A stretch of 33,543 bases of DNA, taken from the NCBI GenBank assembly GCA_049652745.1, contig JBASEY010000035.1:1-33543 (forward strand), given 5' to 3'. The notes beneath the pieces were generated by a model that saw only the letters and a list, made by a program, of their open reading frames with translations, ran no database searches and was not told where the DNA came from. Below are positions 17,177-25,300 of the stretch, in pieces. Every line of letters starts with the position of its first letter. Positions within the stretch are counted from its first letter, which is position 1. The position numbers and the translations under genes were made by a program. This stretch comes from JBASEY01 sp049652745 (GTDB lineage: Bacteria > CSSED10-310).

Positions 17177-17376
17177 AAAATCGAATGGCTTCGCCATGCA
17201 ATCGGTATCGTTCAATGCCGTTACCAGTAAAACTTTATACAATGACCATCCGATTCGAGTCGTTCAAACGTATAAATCTTCGATGTATCAAACACACGCC
17301 TTATCACTTTTTAGGGACAACTTTTCTCTTTTTGTGCCAAAAACTATCACTATGCACAGCTCCCACCTATGAGAGT

Positions 17377-18450
17377 TCAGGGCTTATCGGGGTCGGCAAA
17401 AACGCGGATGTGTCTCAGGCGGACAAAGACTTTGGCGCCCGGCGTCAAATCCATCGTGCCGAAACGCTCCTGAGATATTTTGGACACCAACCATTGGCCG
17501 GTGGACGTTTTGAGTTCCACCCGCACCAACGGTCCGGCCGCATTGACATGCATCACTTCGGCCTCCAACGCGGGCAGGCCATGAGTTTTTGTATCCAGTG
17601 TCACATCATAGGGGCGGATAAACAGGCGCGCATCGCCCTCTACATCTCCGGTTTCTTCAGGGCATGGTAATTCCAGAGCTCCCACTCTGACAGCGCCGGC
17701 ATTCACGCGACCGTGGAATGCGTTTACCTCCCCCAGAAAATGCATGACAAACTCTGTTTTCGGATTATGAAACACCTCGTCAGGCGCCCCGACCTGCTCG
17801 ATCCTGCCTTTGTTCATCACCACAATCCGATCCGCCACTTCCAACGCCTCATCCTGGTCATGCGTGACAAACACGCTTGTGACATGGATTTCCTCATGCA
17901 AATTCCGCAGCCATCGGCGTAATTCCTGCCGCACTTTCGCATCCAAAGCTCCAAAGGGCTCGTCCAGCAACAAGACACGCGGTTCCACAGCCAGCGCTCT
18001 TGCCAGAGCGACGCGCTGACGTTGGCCGCCGGATAATTGGTGAGGCAGATGGTTCTCCATAGACTCCAATTGAATCAAACTCAACAGCTTTCGTACGCGA
18101 TCGCGAATAGCTTGACGTGACAGCCGTTGAGAACGCGGGCGGACTCGCAGCCCGAACGCTATATTTTCAAACACCGACATATGCTTGAACAGCGCATAAT
18201 GTTGAAAAACAAAGCCTACACCTCGGTCCTTGACGCGCTGCTTCCCGACGTCGGCATTGTCGAAACGGATGTCGCCGCTGCCGAAGTCAGGCAACTCGAG
18301 GCCGGCTAAAATCCGTAGAAGTGTGGTTTTTCCAGAACCCGAAGGCCCCAGCAACGCCAACAGCTCCCCAGTGCGAACCGATAGGCTGACATCGTCAAGA
18401 GCCTTGAAAGAACCATACGATTTCGAAATGTGGCTAATGTCAATTCCCAT
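17377..18450 (-). CDS. cysA: Sulfate/thiosulfate ABC transporter ATPase
   Basis: 357 residues from ATG 18450 with GAGGAAGG upstream. Walker A 'GPSGSGKT' 35-42, Q-loop Gln83, signature 'LSGGQRQ' 139-145, Walker B 'VLLLDEP' 159-165, switch His197, and a C-terminal TOBE-like regulatory region. Sequence, length and the CysT-CysW-CysA order identify the sulfate-uptake ATPase that powers import through CysT/CysW. It is the last gene of the operon; no clear terminator follows. Confidence 0.95.
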   Translation of the reverse strand: MGIDISHISKSYGSFKALDDVSLSVRTGELLALLGPSGSGKTTLLRILAGLELPDFGSGDIRFDNADVGKQRVKDRGVGFVFQHYALFKHMSVFENIAFGLRVRPRSQRLSRQAIRDRVRKLLSLIQLESMENHLPHQLSGGQRQRVALARALAVEPRVLLLDEPFGALDAKVRQELRRWLRNLHEEIHVTSVFVTHDQDEALEVADRIVVMNKGRIEQVGAPDEVFHNPKTEFVMHFLGEVNAFHGRVNAGAVRVGALELPCPEETGDVEGDARLFIRPYDVTLDTKTHGLPALEAEVMHVNAAGPLVRVELKTSTGQWLVSKISQERFGTMDLTPGAKVFVRLRHIRVFADPDKP

Positions 18451-18467
18451 CGATAACCTTCCTCATC

Positions 18468-19331
18468 TCAATCCGAACGCTGCTTCCATTCCATAACGCT
18501 TTTGACGATAAGCGTCAGAACGGCCAGCAACGTCAACAGTGACGCCACGGCAAATGCAGCCGATAGTTGATAGTCATTGTATAAAATTTCGATATGCAGC
18601 GGCAATGTATTGGTCAGGCCGCGGATATGCCCCGATACGATCGACACGGCGCCGAACTCGCCCATCGCGCGCGCGTTGCACAATATAATACCATATATAA
18701 GACCCCAACGGATATTCGGGAGCGTCACGCGGCGGAAAATCTGCCATCCGCCGGCGCCGAGCGTCAGCGCCGCCATCTCCTGTTCCGTCCCCTGTGACTG
18801 CATCAACGGGATCAGTTCACGGGCAATAAATGGAAAGGTGACAAATAAGGTCGCCAACACAATGCCTGGTTTTGCAAAAATGATGCGGATATCCCAGGTT
18901 TGAAGCCAAGCGCCTAATCGAGTTTGCGCACCGAATAACAAGACGAAGATCAAACCGGCGATGACGGGCGAAATGGCAAATGGCAGATCCAAAAGCGTCG
19001 TCAGCAGGTTTTTGCCTTTGAATTCGAATTTTGCCACGGCCCAGGCTGCCGACAACCCAAAAATTGTGTTCAGCGGAACGACAATCGCCGCCGTCATCAA
19101 TGTCAGCTTGATTGCCGCCAGAGCATCAGGGTCGGTGAAAGCCTGAAAGTATGCCTTTATTCCGTTACCGAATGCATGGATAAAAACCAAGATGACCGGC
19201 AGAAACAAAAACAAGACCAGAAAAATAAGAGCAATGCCTATCAGCAGGCATCTAGTCAAAGCTGACTCTCCTGCGGCCGTTCTGTAGCGGCGTCGATGAG
19301 CACTGATTTTACTATCTTGAACACGCGTCAT
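18468..19331 (-). CDS. cysW: Sulfate ABC transporter permease CysW
   Basis: 287 residues from ATG 19331, ten bases after the cysT stop. Six membrane segments, with the permease coupling (EAA) loop 'EQEMAALTLGAGGWQIFRRVTLP' contacting the ATPase. 'NARAMGEFGAVSIVSGHIRG' is the typical sulfate-permease signature. The N-terminal 25 residues are basic and cytoplasmic. No real Shine-Dalgarno is visible, so translation is probably coupled to cysT. Confidence 0.95.
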   Translation of the reverse strand: MTRVQDSKISAHRRRYRTAAGESALTRCLLIGIALIFLVLFLFLPVILVFIHAFGNGIKAYFQAFTDPDALAAIKLTLMTAAIVVPLNTIFGLSAAWAVAKFEFKGKNLLTTLLDLPFAISPVIAGLIFVLLFGAQTRLGAWLQTWDIRIIFAKPGIVLATLFVTFPFIARELIPLMQSQGTEQEMAALTLGAGGWQIFRRVTLPNIRWGLIYGIILCNARAMGEFGAVSIVSGHIRGLTNTLPLHIEILYNDYQLSAAFAVASLLTLLAVLTLIVKSVMEWKQRSD

Positions 19332-19341
19332 GACCGATCAC

Positions 19342-20244
19342 TCAAGCCTTCCGCCTGCTCCAATACTGGAGCAGATTGATGATCAGCAACATCAGGAATG
19401 AAACCAGCAGCATGACGACTCCAATTCCGGCCGCACCAGGATAATCGAATTGCTCGAGTTTGATCAGAATCAGCAAAGGCGCGATTTCTGTGCGGTAGGG
19501 TAAATTACCGGCAATAAAATAGATCGAACCGAATTCACCCAGGGCACGTGCGAAAGCCAGGGCGAATCCGGTCAGAAGAGACGGCATCAGCGAAGGCAAA
19601 ATGACGCGGAAAAACACCTGGCGACGTGTAGCGCCAAGTGAAGCCGCCGACTCCTCACTTTCCCTGTCGATTTCTTCTATAGCCGGTTGCAACGTGCGAA
19701 CCATGAACGGCAATCCGATAAGCGTCAACGCTATCACTATACCGGGATACGCATAAGCTATACGGATCCCGACCCGATCGAACAACGCGCCGATCCAGCC
19801 GGTCGGCGCATACAGCGTCGTCAACGCAATACCGGAAACCGCCGTCGGCAGCGCGAACGGCAGATCGACGACGGCATCCACGAACCGCCGACCAGGGAAA
19901 TTATAACGCACCAACACCCAGGCGACGATGAAGCCGAAAACGGCGTTGATCAATGCAGCCGAGAAAGATGCCGTGAAGCTCAAACGGTATGACGCCAACA
20001 CACGGGCATCTTTTAAAGCCAGATCGACAAAATCGTTGAATGACATCCGGAATGTATACAGAATCAAAGCTCCCAACGGTATAATCGCAACAAAACTCAT
20101 ATACATCAGGGTAAACCCCATCGTCAGGCCAAATCCAGGTAAAGAACCGGCTGAGCGTCGCTTGAATCCGTTGCGTAACCGACCGGTTTTTTGTTGATTC
20201 ATATTGTCCGGCTGCGCCGATGCCATCATTTTATCACTCAACAT
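19342..20244 (-). CDS. cysT: Sulfate ABC transporter permease CysT (CysU)
   Basis: About 300 residues from ATG 20244, four bases after the stop of the binding-protein gene. A longer reading to 20337 would overlap that gene by about 90 bases and is unlikely. Six membrane segments, coupling loop 'EESAASLGATRRQVFFRVILP' and 'ARALGEFGSIYFIAGNLPYRTEIAPL', the CysT signature. Forms the channel with CysW. The cytoplasmic N-terminus is Lys/Arg-rich. Confidence 0.93.
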   Translation of the reverse strand: MLSDKMMASAQPDNMNQQKTGRLRNGFKRRSAGSLPGFGLTMGFTLMYMSFVAIIPLGALILYTFRMSFNDFVDLALKDARVLASYRLSFTASFSAALINAVFGFIVAWVLVRYNFPGRRFVDAVVDLPFALPTAVSGIALTTLYAPTGWIGALFDRVGIRIAYAYPGIVIALTLIGLPFMVRTLQPAIEEIDRESEESAASLGATRRQVFFRVILPSLMPSLLTGFALAFARALGEFGSIYFIAGNLPYRTEIAPLLILIKLEQFDYPGAAGIGVVMLLVSFLMLLIINLLQYWSRRKA

Positions 20245-20248
20245 CCCA

Positions 20249-21370
20249 TCATCTGGAAGGCGAATAAATCCGATCGAATGTGCCGCCATCGACAAAATGC
20301 TCTGCAGAAGCCGCCTTCCAGCCGCCGAATACATCATCGATAGTGAATAACTCTATCTCGGGAAATCGGTCCCGATATTTTTCTTGAGCGGTTTTCGAGA
20401 TCATCGGGCGATAATAATGCCGACCGACGATATCCTGACCGATTTCCGAGTAAAGAAATTCCAGGTAAGCCTCGGCAATGTCACGAGTGCCGCGTCGATC
20501 TACGTTGGCGTCCACCACGGCCACCACAGGCTCCGCAAGCATACTGATCGGAGGTATGACGATCTCGAGGCCGGCCGCATCCAATTCATGCGCACCCAAC
20601 AATATTTCATTCTCCCAGTTGATCAGCACATCACCCATGCGTCGCTGGATAAACGTATTCGTAGCGCCTCGAGCGCCCTGATCCAAAACCGGAACGTGAG
20701 CGAAAATCGACGCGACAAATTCCTGAGCTTTCCGCTGTGCAGCAGCCACCGCTTCAGCCTGCATGGGGTCTTGTAACCGCTCAACAAAATCCGCTCCCAA
20801 CTCCCTGCGAAGCGCATACCCCCACATCGCCAGATAATTCCATCGGGCGACACCCGAGGTTTTCGGGTTGGGCGTGATCACCTGGACATCGTCACGAACA
20901 AGATCGCTCCAATCATGGATACCTTTCGGGTTGCCCTTTCGAACCAGAAAAGCCAGCGTCGATGCATAGGGAACACTCCTATTCGGCAGTCTTCCCTGCC
21001 AATCGGCATCGATCAAGCCGGAATGTTCGACGATAGCATCGATGTCATACGCCAATGCCAACGTTACCACATCAGCCTGCAACCCGCCGATGACCGCCCG
21101 CGATTGGCTGCCGGAACCGCCGTGCGACTGCCGAATGGAAAGCAATTCACCTGTCTGCCGATGCCGGTGCTCGACGAATTCCCGATTGAAATCTTTGTAT
21201 AATTCCCGTGTCGGATCATATGACACATTCAGCAGCTCAAGAGACGGTCGATCGATTCTGGAATCCTTACCACCTTTATCGCCGCCGCCGCAGCCGATCA
21301 CCGAGACGCCGAGGACGCAACACAGAGCGACAACGCGCTGAAACTTAATGAATGCTTTATTATTTTTCAT
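20249..21370 (-). CDS. sbp: Sulfate-binding lipoprotein of the ABC transporter
   Basis: 373 residues from ATG 21370 (AGGAG ten bases upstream); the longer in-frame reading to 21454 would cover the promoter and is rejected. It is a lipoprotein: signal peptide ending VSVIG|C with lipid-modified Cys27, then a Gly-rich tether. The Sbp/CysP pattern is clear: 'LLNVSYDPTRELY', 'LALAYDIDAIV', 'FLVRKGNPKGIHDWSDLV' and 'NPKTSGVARWNYLAMWGYA', the residues that line the sulfate pocket. First gene of the four-gene operon, delivering sulfate (or thiosulfate) to CysT/CysW. A lipid-anchored form is less usual than the soluble periplasmic Sbp of enterobacteria. Confidence 0.95.
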   Translation of the reverse strand: MKNNKAFIKFQRVVALCCVLGVSVIGCGGGDKGGKDSRIDRPSLELLNVSYDPTRELYKDFNREFVEHRHRQTGELLSIRQSHGGSGSQSRAVIGGLQADVVTLALAYDIDAIVEHSGLIDADWQGRLPNRSVPYASTLAFLVRKGNPKGIHDWSDLVRDDVQVITPNPKTSGVARWNYLAMWGYALRRELGADFVERLQDPMQAEAVAAAQRKAQEFVASIFAHVPVLDQGARGATNTFIQRRMGDVLINWENEILLGAHELDAAGLEIVIPPISMLAEPVVAVVDANVDRRGTRDIAEAYLEFLYSEIGQDIVGRHYYRPMISKTAQEKYRDRFPEIELFTIDDVFGGWKAASAEHFVDGGTFDRIYSPSR

Positions 21371-21425
21371 ATTTGCATGTCTCCTGTCAGTGACATCGAG
21401 AATACTGGTAACAAGCTGGATACAC

Positions 21426-21454
21426 CTTATAGCACTCCTAAAAGAGTGTTGCAA
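21426..21454 (-). promoter_or_regulatory. Promoter of the sulfate transporter operon with a palindrome in the spacer
   Basis: Minus strand: -35 TTGCAA (21449-21454), a 17-base spacer, -10 TATAAG (21426-21431), preceded by an A-tract like an UP element. The spacer contains the inverted repeat CACTC-n6-GAGTG (21433-21448), placed where a bound repressor would block RNA polymerase. A sulfur-responsive regulator would be expected but cannot be named. Confidence 0.65.
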
Positions 21455-21490
21455 CTTTTTTTTTCCATCACAGTACCGACACCGGCAATT

Positions 21491-21991
21491 TTATTTTAGA
21501 TATGCGATTGTCGCACCTTGTCCGCCTTCCTCGCCGCGCGCCGTTCGATAGGATTCGACGGCATAATGTTGTTTCAAATGTGATTGGACGATCTGCCTTT
21601 GCACTCCGATTCCTTTACCGTGGATAATTCTGACTTGCCTATAACCTTTTTCCCGTGCCGCTTCGATATAGGCGTCCAACACCTGTCTGGTTTCATCCGG
21701 TGCGAACGTGTGAAGATCGATAAAGTCTTCGATTGGTATTTGGATGGCCGCACCGTCAAAGGGATCATCATAGATCGCCGCTTGTTCGAAATCGATATCG
21801 AAGTCCGGTTCGTCAGTATCTTCCGTATCTTCGTTATATCGTCGGCCTGTGTGATGAATATTGTCGAGAGGAACGTCTGGACTATACGATCGACGGTTCC
21901 GTGAAAGGTTCTGCTTTTGGTTTTGGGTGTGATCGGCGGCATTCCTTTTCGACCGGAAGAAGGATTGAAGTATTTTGAGCCATCTTTTCAT
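21491..21991 (-). CDS. Smr-domain protein (MutS2 C-terminal-like nuclease domain)
   Basis: 166 residues from ATG 21991. The C-terminal ~80 residues are an Smr domain: 'DLHTFAP' (92-98, usual DLHG) and 'IIHGKGIG' (122-129) with 'LKQHYAVESYRTARGEEGGQGATIAYL'. Stand-alone Smr proteins have nicking-endonuclease or RNA-cleavage activity; the role here is unknown. The first 80 residues are basic then very acidic (EDTEDTDEPDFDIDFE), probably disordered. It lies 16 bases downstream of a truncated glycosyltransferase remnant and may be transcribed with it. Confidence 0.85.
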   Translation of the reverse strand: MKRWLKILQSFFRSKRNAADHTQNQKQNLSRNRRSYSPDVPLDNIHHTGRRYNEDTEDTDEPDFDIDFEQAAIYDDPFDGAAIQIPIEDFIDLHTFAPDETRQVLDAYIEAAREKGYRQVRIIHGKGIGVQRQIVQSHLKQHYAVESYRTARGEEGGQGATIAYLK

Positions 21992-22007
21992 ATTCCGCTT
22001 TTTATCA

Positions 22008-22148
22008 TCACAAACAATTCACTGGTGGTGTAAATATTCCGTCGTCATCGCCTCTCCGTTGAAGACGAATGGCGGTTTCCCTTAAATCGATCCAAGAGCC
22101 TCCCCGTGGCGGCCAATTGAATGACTGATCGATGAAGGCGATTTTCAT
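22008..22148 (-). pseudogene. Truncated glycosyltransferase remnant (46 codons)
   Basis: ATG 22148 overlaps the stop of the upstream glycosyltransferase (ATGA, four-base overlap), as in a translationally coupled operon gene. The 46 residues begin 'MKIAFIDQSFNWPPRGGSW' and 'DLRETAIRLQRRGDD', a typical N-terminus of GT-B glycosyltransferases (Gly-Gly loop plus the first helix), then end abruptly at a stop. The expected further ~320 residues are absent and the Smr gene starts 16 bases later. This points to a deletion that removed the rest of the gene. Confidence 0.7.
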
Positions 22149-23269
22149 GATTTCCCTGCGAGTCTTCCATAGGTTTTCATAAGACGCAAAACATGTCGTT
22201 CCGATGAAAATTCGGTCATGACGCGCTGCCTGCCCGTATCTCCCATTTGTTTCGCCGACGGATAGTCTTCCAACAAGAGCTTGATTTTCTCCGCGAACAA
22301 CGTCGTATCGTAGGCGGGTATGCAATACCCCACTTGGCCGTCCAGCAGCCAATCCGAAACGCCGCCGACGTCGAAAGCCACTACCGGTCTGGCGGCGCCC
22401 ATAGCTTCCAAACCGACGATGCCGAAGGGTTCGGGGTAAGTGCTTGGAAAAACCACCACTCGGCTCCAATTATAGTGATCGATGAGTTGTTCCGGCGCCA
22501 CGAAACCAAGGAAATGTGCCGGAATATTCTTCTCATGTGCCAACTTTTCCAATCGTTCCCTTTCAGGCCCCTCCCCTGCTATACGCAATTCGAAAGGTAT
22601 ATTGAGTTTCGCCAAGATATCCATCAAGACATCGAAACCCTTGCCTTGGACGAGTCTTCCCGCAGTGAAAATTCGAGGAGTTTCTTCCAGTATTGGAGGT
22701 TCAGTCGGTGGAGGATCATAAAAATACGGCACAACTTCCAGATTGGTTGCGTTTGGTAAAACCGATTTCACCATTCCAGCCATAAAACGACTCATCACCC
22801 ATATCCCAGGGAAACCGCCGATAACGCGTGCGGCTTTTTTATCCACCATGTAACGGTATATCGACCCTGGGCTGAGCTTGAAACACCCGGTTTTAAAGCA
22901 TTTTAAAGACATGCGCTCATTGCAGATAGCACCCGTATCCGGCCGGACACGCAGTGTTGTGCAGAACGGGCGAAATTCGTGCACACTTTTCAAGCATGGC
23001 CTTTGACTCAGCAGAAACTTGAGCAACCGATAATTATTGATGTTATGAACATGGATGATATCGGGATTGAATACATCTATCAGTCCTCTGAGTTTTTGCA
23101 GGTTATGCCGGGTGTTCAGCAGGGCTTTTATCGGATGGTTGCCGGAGGTAAATTTCTGAATATATAAAGAATTTGTATGTCCTTCTTTTTCCAGGCTTTG
23201 GATGATCCGATCGATATAGGTTTCGGTTCCGCCGCCCTGAGCTGAATTGTTGACGTGAAGTATTTTCAT
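22145..23269 (-). CDS. Glycosyltransferase family 4 (GT-B)
   Basis: 374 residues from ATG 23269. N-terminal 'ILHVNNSAQGGGTETYIDRII' is the GT4 acceptor-side glycine loop; the C-terminal domain has 'IFTAGRLVQGKGFDVLMDIL', 'LRIAGEGPERERLEKLA' and the EX7E motif 'EPFGIVGLE' (Glu280, Glu288) followed by 'GAARPVVAFDVGGVSDWL'. Transfers a hexose from a nucleotide sugar, probably to an envelope glycan. A Cys-containing insert (CNERMSLKCFKTGCFKL) near residue 140 is seen in a subset of the family and may bind a metal. Followed by the coupled, truncated partner gene. Confidence 0.9.
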   Translation of the reverse strand: MKILHVNNSAQGGGTETYIDRIIQSLEKEGHTNSLYIQKFTSGNHPIKALLNTRHNLQKLRGLIDVFNPDIIHVHNINNYRLLKFLLSQRPCLKSVHEFRPFCTTLRVRPDTGAICNERMSLKCFKTGCFKLSPGSIYRYMVDKKAARVIGGFPGIWVMSRFMAGMVKSVLPNATNLEVVPYFYDPPPTEPPILEETPRIFTAGRLVQGKGFDVLMDILAKLNIPFELRIAGEGPERERLEKLAHEKNIPAHFLGFVAPEQLIDHYNWSRVVVFPSTYPEPFGIVGLEAMGAARPVVAFDVGGVSDWLLDGQVGYCIPAYDTTLFAEKIKLLLEDYPSAKQMGDTGRQRVMTEFSSERHVLRLMKTYGRLAGKS

Positions 23270-23775
23270 CCTTTTTCCAAGTGTTAGAATTCAGAGTCTT
23301 CAGTCTTCTACCACAATTTAAACAACTGACCAAATCCAAATCAACCGAAAAGCCGATTGAATGTCCAATGTCCAATCACCAAGTATTGGATTTCAGTCTC
23401 TAAAATTTTCTTGTTTTGTTTAAAAATTCACAAACCAAAATCAACTGAAAATCTCCCAACTCAGGATTCAGGACTCAGCACTTACTCGGGGACAGACTTC
23501 CAAAAAGCTGAAAGACCTCATCCCCCGGCCCCTTCTCCATTGCTGGCGAAGGGGGGTGTTTCTCGGGGACAGACATCTGGAAACGGAGAAAAGAAACGGA
23601 GAAAAGGGGTAAGGCGTAAGGGGTAATGGGCAGAAGATTAAATATCCAATGTCTAATTTCCAATTTCCAAGTGTTAGATTACAGTTTTTATAGTCCTATT
23701 GTTTGCCTAAGAAATCTTACCCAAAATAATTAACCGAAAGACCCAACCAGGAACCCAGTACCAGAAACCAGAAAC

Positions 23776-23823
23776 CGCGCTCGAAGAGCGCCTCACTTGG
23801 CACTGAGGCGCTCGCAGAGCGCG
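23776..23823. repeat. 48-bp interrupted palindrome
   Basis: Arms CGCGCTC (23776-23782) / GAGCGCG (23817-23823) and, after a 3x3 internal loop, GAGCGCCTCA (23786-23795) / TGAGGCGCTC (23804-23813) around an 8-base loop. The whole folds into one 17-bp G+C-rich hairpin. No T-tract follows on either strand, so a REP/BIME-type element is more likely than a terminator. Confidence 0.85.
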
Positions 23824-23839
23824 CCACTATCCTTTGTTG

Positions 23840-23943
23840 CCTGAACACGATTTCAGGATTAAAGGATTAACAGGATTGATCTTTACTTTCTCGGAATCTA
23901 ATCCTGCCCATCTTTGTAATCTTTAGAATCGTGTTCAAACAGG
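23840..23943. repeat. ~104-bp imperfect palindromic element
   Basis: Outer arms GAACACGATT (23843-23852) and AATCGTGTTC (23927-23936) are a perfect 10-bp inverted repeat. The inner parts (aggattaaaggattaacagg versus aatcctgcccatctttgtaa) also pair imperfectly. Strings of the aggattaacaggatt type are, from memory, common dispersed intergenic elements in many environmental genomes. Possibly a MITE-like relic. Confidence 0.65.
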
Positions 23944-24025
23944 CATTCAGGATGCGAAGTCAATAACCAGTCACCAAGTGTTGGAATTAAGTATTTAAAG
24001 ATTTTGGGGGAAGAACCGCGAATAG

Positions 24026-24054
24026 GCGGCGTTTCGCGTCAGCGAAACAGCCGC
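24026..24054 (-). terminator. Strong hairpin overlapping the cinA stop codon
   Basis: GTTTCGC/GCGAAAC (7 bp, loop GTCA) extended by GCGGC/GCCGC with one bulged A. The cinA stop codon lies in the loop. No T-tract follows on the minus strand, so it may stabilise the mRNA end or act as a weak terminator. Confidence 0.4.
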
Positions 24055-25280
24055 AGAGTTTTTCTTAATAAATTCAGTGCGGCGATAGCGAACCGTTGTT
24101 TATTCAGTCTTCTATTGATGTTGAACAGAACTTTTTCGTGCGAGGCGCCTTTTGGGCCTGCGACAGCTACATAGGCAAGGCCGACCGGTTTCGTTTCGGT
24201 TGCTCCGCCCGGTCCTGCTATTCCTGTCGTTGAAACACCGAAATCAGTTTTCATTCGAGTGCGGACGCCTTGGGCCATAGCGCAGGCGACTTCGGCGCTG
24301 ACTGCTCCATAAGCGTTGAGCATATCGGCGGGTACACCCAGCCATTCCTGTTTGACGGTATTGCTGTAGCTGATGACGCCGCCGACAAAACATTTGGAGC
24401 TTCTGGACACGTTGGTCAACATATCCCCCACAAGACCTCCCGTGCAGCTTTCCGCAGTCGAAACGGTCATTTTCAGGCGACGGAGTTCGGAGATGATGAT
24501 TTCTTCCATCGATTCATCTCCCACCGTAACGATCCACTCACCAATATCTTCCTGAGTGATTTTTAGGGCTTGTTGCATTCGGCGTTCAGCATTTTCTTTG
24601 TTGTTATCTTTGACCGTCAGTCTCAGTTCTACGCCCGTCACACTTGGCAAGACCGCCACATCGGCGAGTTTTCGAACACTTTCAAGTCGAGGAAATGACG
24701 TGACCAGTTTCGATTCGAAAATTCCCGCTGTTTTGATCGGCTGCATCAGTATGATATGGCTGTCCGCCTGAGTTTTAAGGAAGGGTATTACTGAGTCGAT
24801 CATCATTCGCTCCATTTCGAACGGCACACCGGGCATAGCCACCAAAATCCTGCCGTTTTTTCTGAAGCAGATGCCGAATGCCGACCCAAATTCATTTCTG
24901 AACAGTTCGGCTCCCGCCGGAATCAAACCTTGATTTTTGACGATTTCCGGCATTTCGATTCCGCGTTTCCGGTAGCGTGCAAACACTTCTTCGACAATGT
25001 CTTCATGATATTCATATTCAACGCCGAAAAAGCGGCACAGTGCATCTTTGGTGATATCGTCGTGCGTCGGCCCGAGACCGCCGGTCATCAGTATGATATC
25101 CGCTCGATTCCAGGCATTTTCAATCGCTTCGACGATCCTGTCCAGACTGTCTCCGACAGATGACAGCCACTGCACATCGACACTGATTTCGGTTAGAAGC
25201 CGGCCCATAAACGCGGCGTTATTATTCACCGTTCGGCCGACCAGCAATTCGTCGCCGATCGAAAGAATTTCAGCTTTCAA
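24039..25280 (-). CDS. cinA: CinA-like protein (nicotinamide-nucleotide amidase / COG1058 fusion)
   Basis: 413 residues with a TTG start at 25280 and GGAGG nine bases upstream. The N-terminal MoaB/MogA-like domain (~1-170) has 'IGDELLVGRTVNNN' and 'TGGLGPTHDDITKDAL'; in the family this part hydrolyses ADP-ribose. The C-terminal PncC domain (~255-413) has 'AESCTGG' and 'GIAGPGGATETKPVG', the nicotinamide mononucleotide deamidase site that recycles NMN in pyridine-nucleotide metabolism. Full-length and intact. It follows the asparagine-synthase-like gene by 20 bases and is probably co-transcribed with it. The C-terminus is basic. Confidence 0.94.
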   Translation of the reverse strand: MKAEILSIGDELLVGRTVNNNAAFMGRLLTEISVDVQWLSSVGDSLDRIVEAIENAWNRADIILMTGGLGPTHDDITKDALCRFFGVEYEYHEDIVEEVFARYRKRGIEMPEIVKNQGLIPAGAELFRNEFGSAFGICFRKNGRILVAMPGVPFEMERMMIDSVIPFLKTQADSHIILMQPIKTAGIFESKLVTSFPRLESVRKLADVAVLPSVTGVELRLTVKDNNKENAERRMQQALKITQEDIGEWIVTVGDESMEEIIISELRRLKMTVSTAESCTGGLVGDMLTNVSRSSKCFVGGVISYSNTVKQEWLGVPADMLNAYGAVSAEVACAMAQGVRTRMKTDFGVSTTGIAGPGGATETKPVGLAYVAVAGPKGASHEKVLFNINRRLNKQRFAIAALNLLRKTLRLFR

Positions 25281-25300
25281 TGGTTTATCCTCCGCCGAGG

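Larger units (their letters stand above)
23277..23991. repeat. Gene-free repeat region with four copies of an 18-bp motif
   Basis: A 750-bp gap with no plausible gene. The motif ccaagtgttggaatt(c/a)ag recurs at 23277-23294, 23379-23396, 23668-23685 and 23974-23991, often preceded by tccaatgtccaat strings. Between copies lie a REP-like unit (13-bp direct repeats ctcggggacagac at 23485-23497 and 23562-23574 around the hairpin CCCCTTC/GAAGGGG, 23529-23554) and the palindromes listed separately. These look like short dispersed repeats that accumulate between genes. Confidence 0.7.

Noticed and set aside
20245..20337. Longer N-terminus for cysT
   Set aside because: It would overlap the binding-protein gene by about 90 bases and has no CysT-like sequence.
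22149..22469. Upstream extension of the 22008-22148 frame to 153 codons
   Set aside because: The extra part is an Arg-rich shadow of the glycosyltransferase gene; the meaningful sequence starts at the ATGA overlap.
23277..23991. CRISPR array
   Set aside because: The four 18-bp motif copies are imperfect and irregularly spaced (about 100-300 bp), with no uniform spacers.
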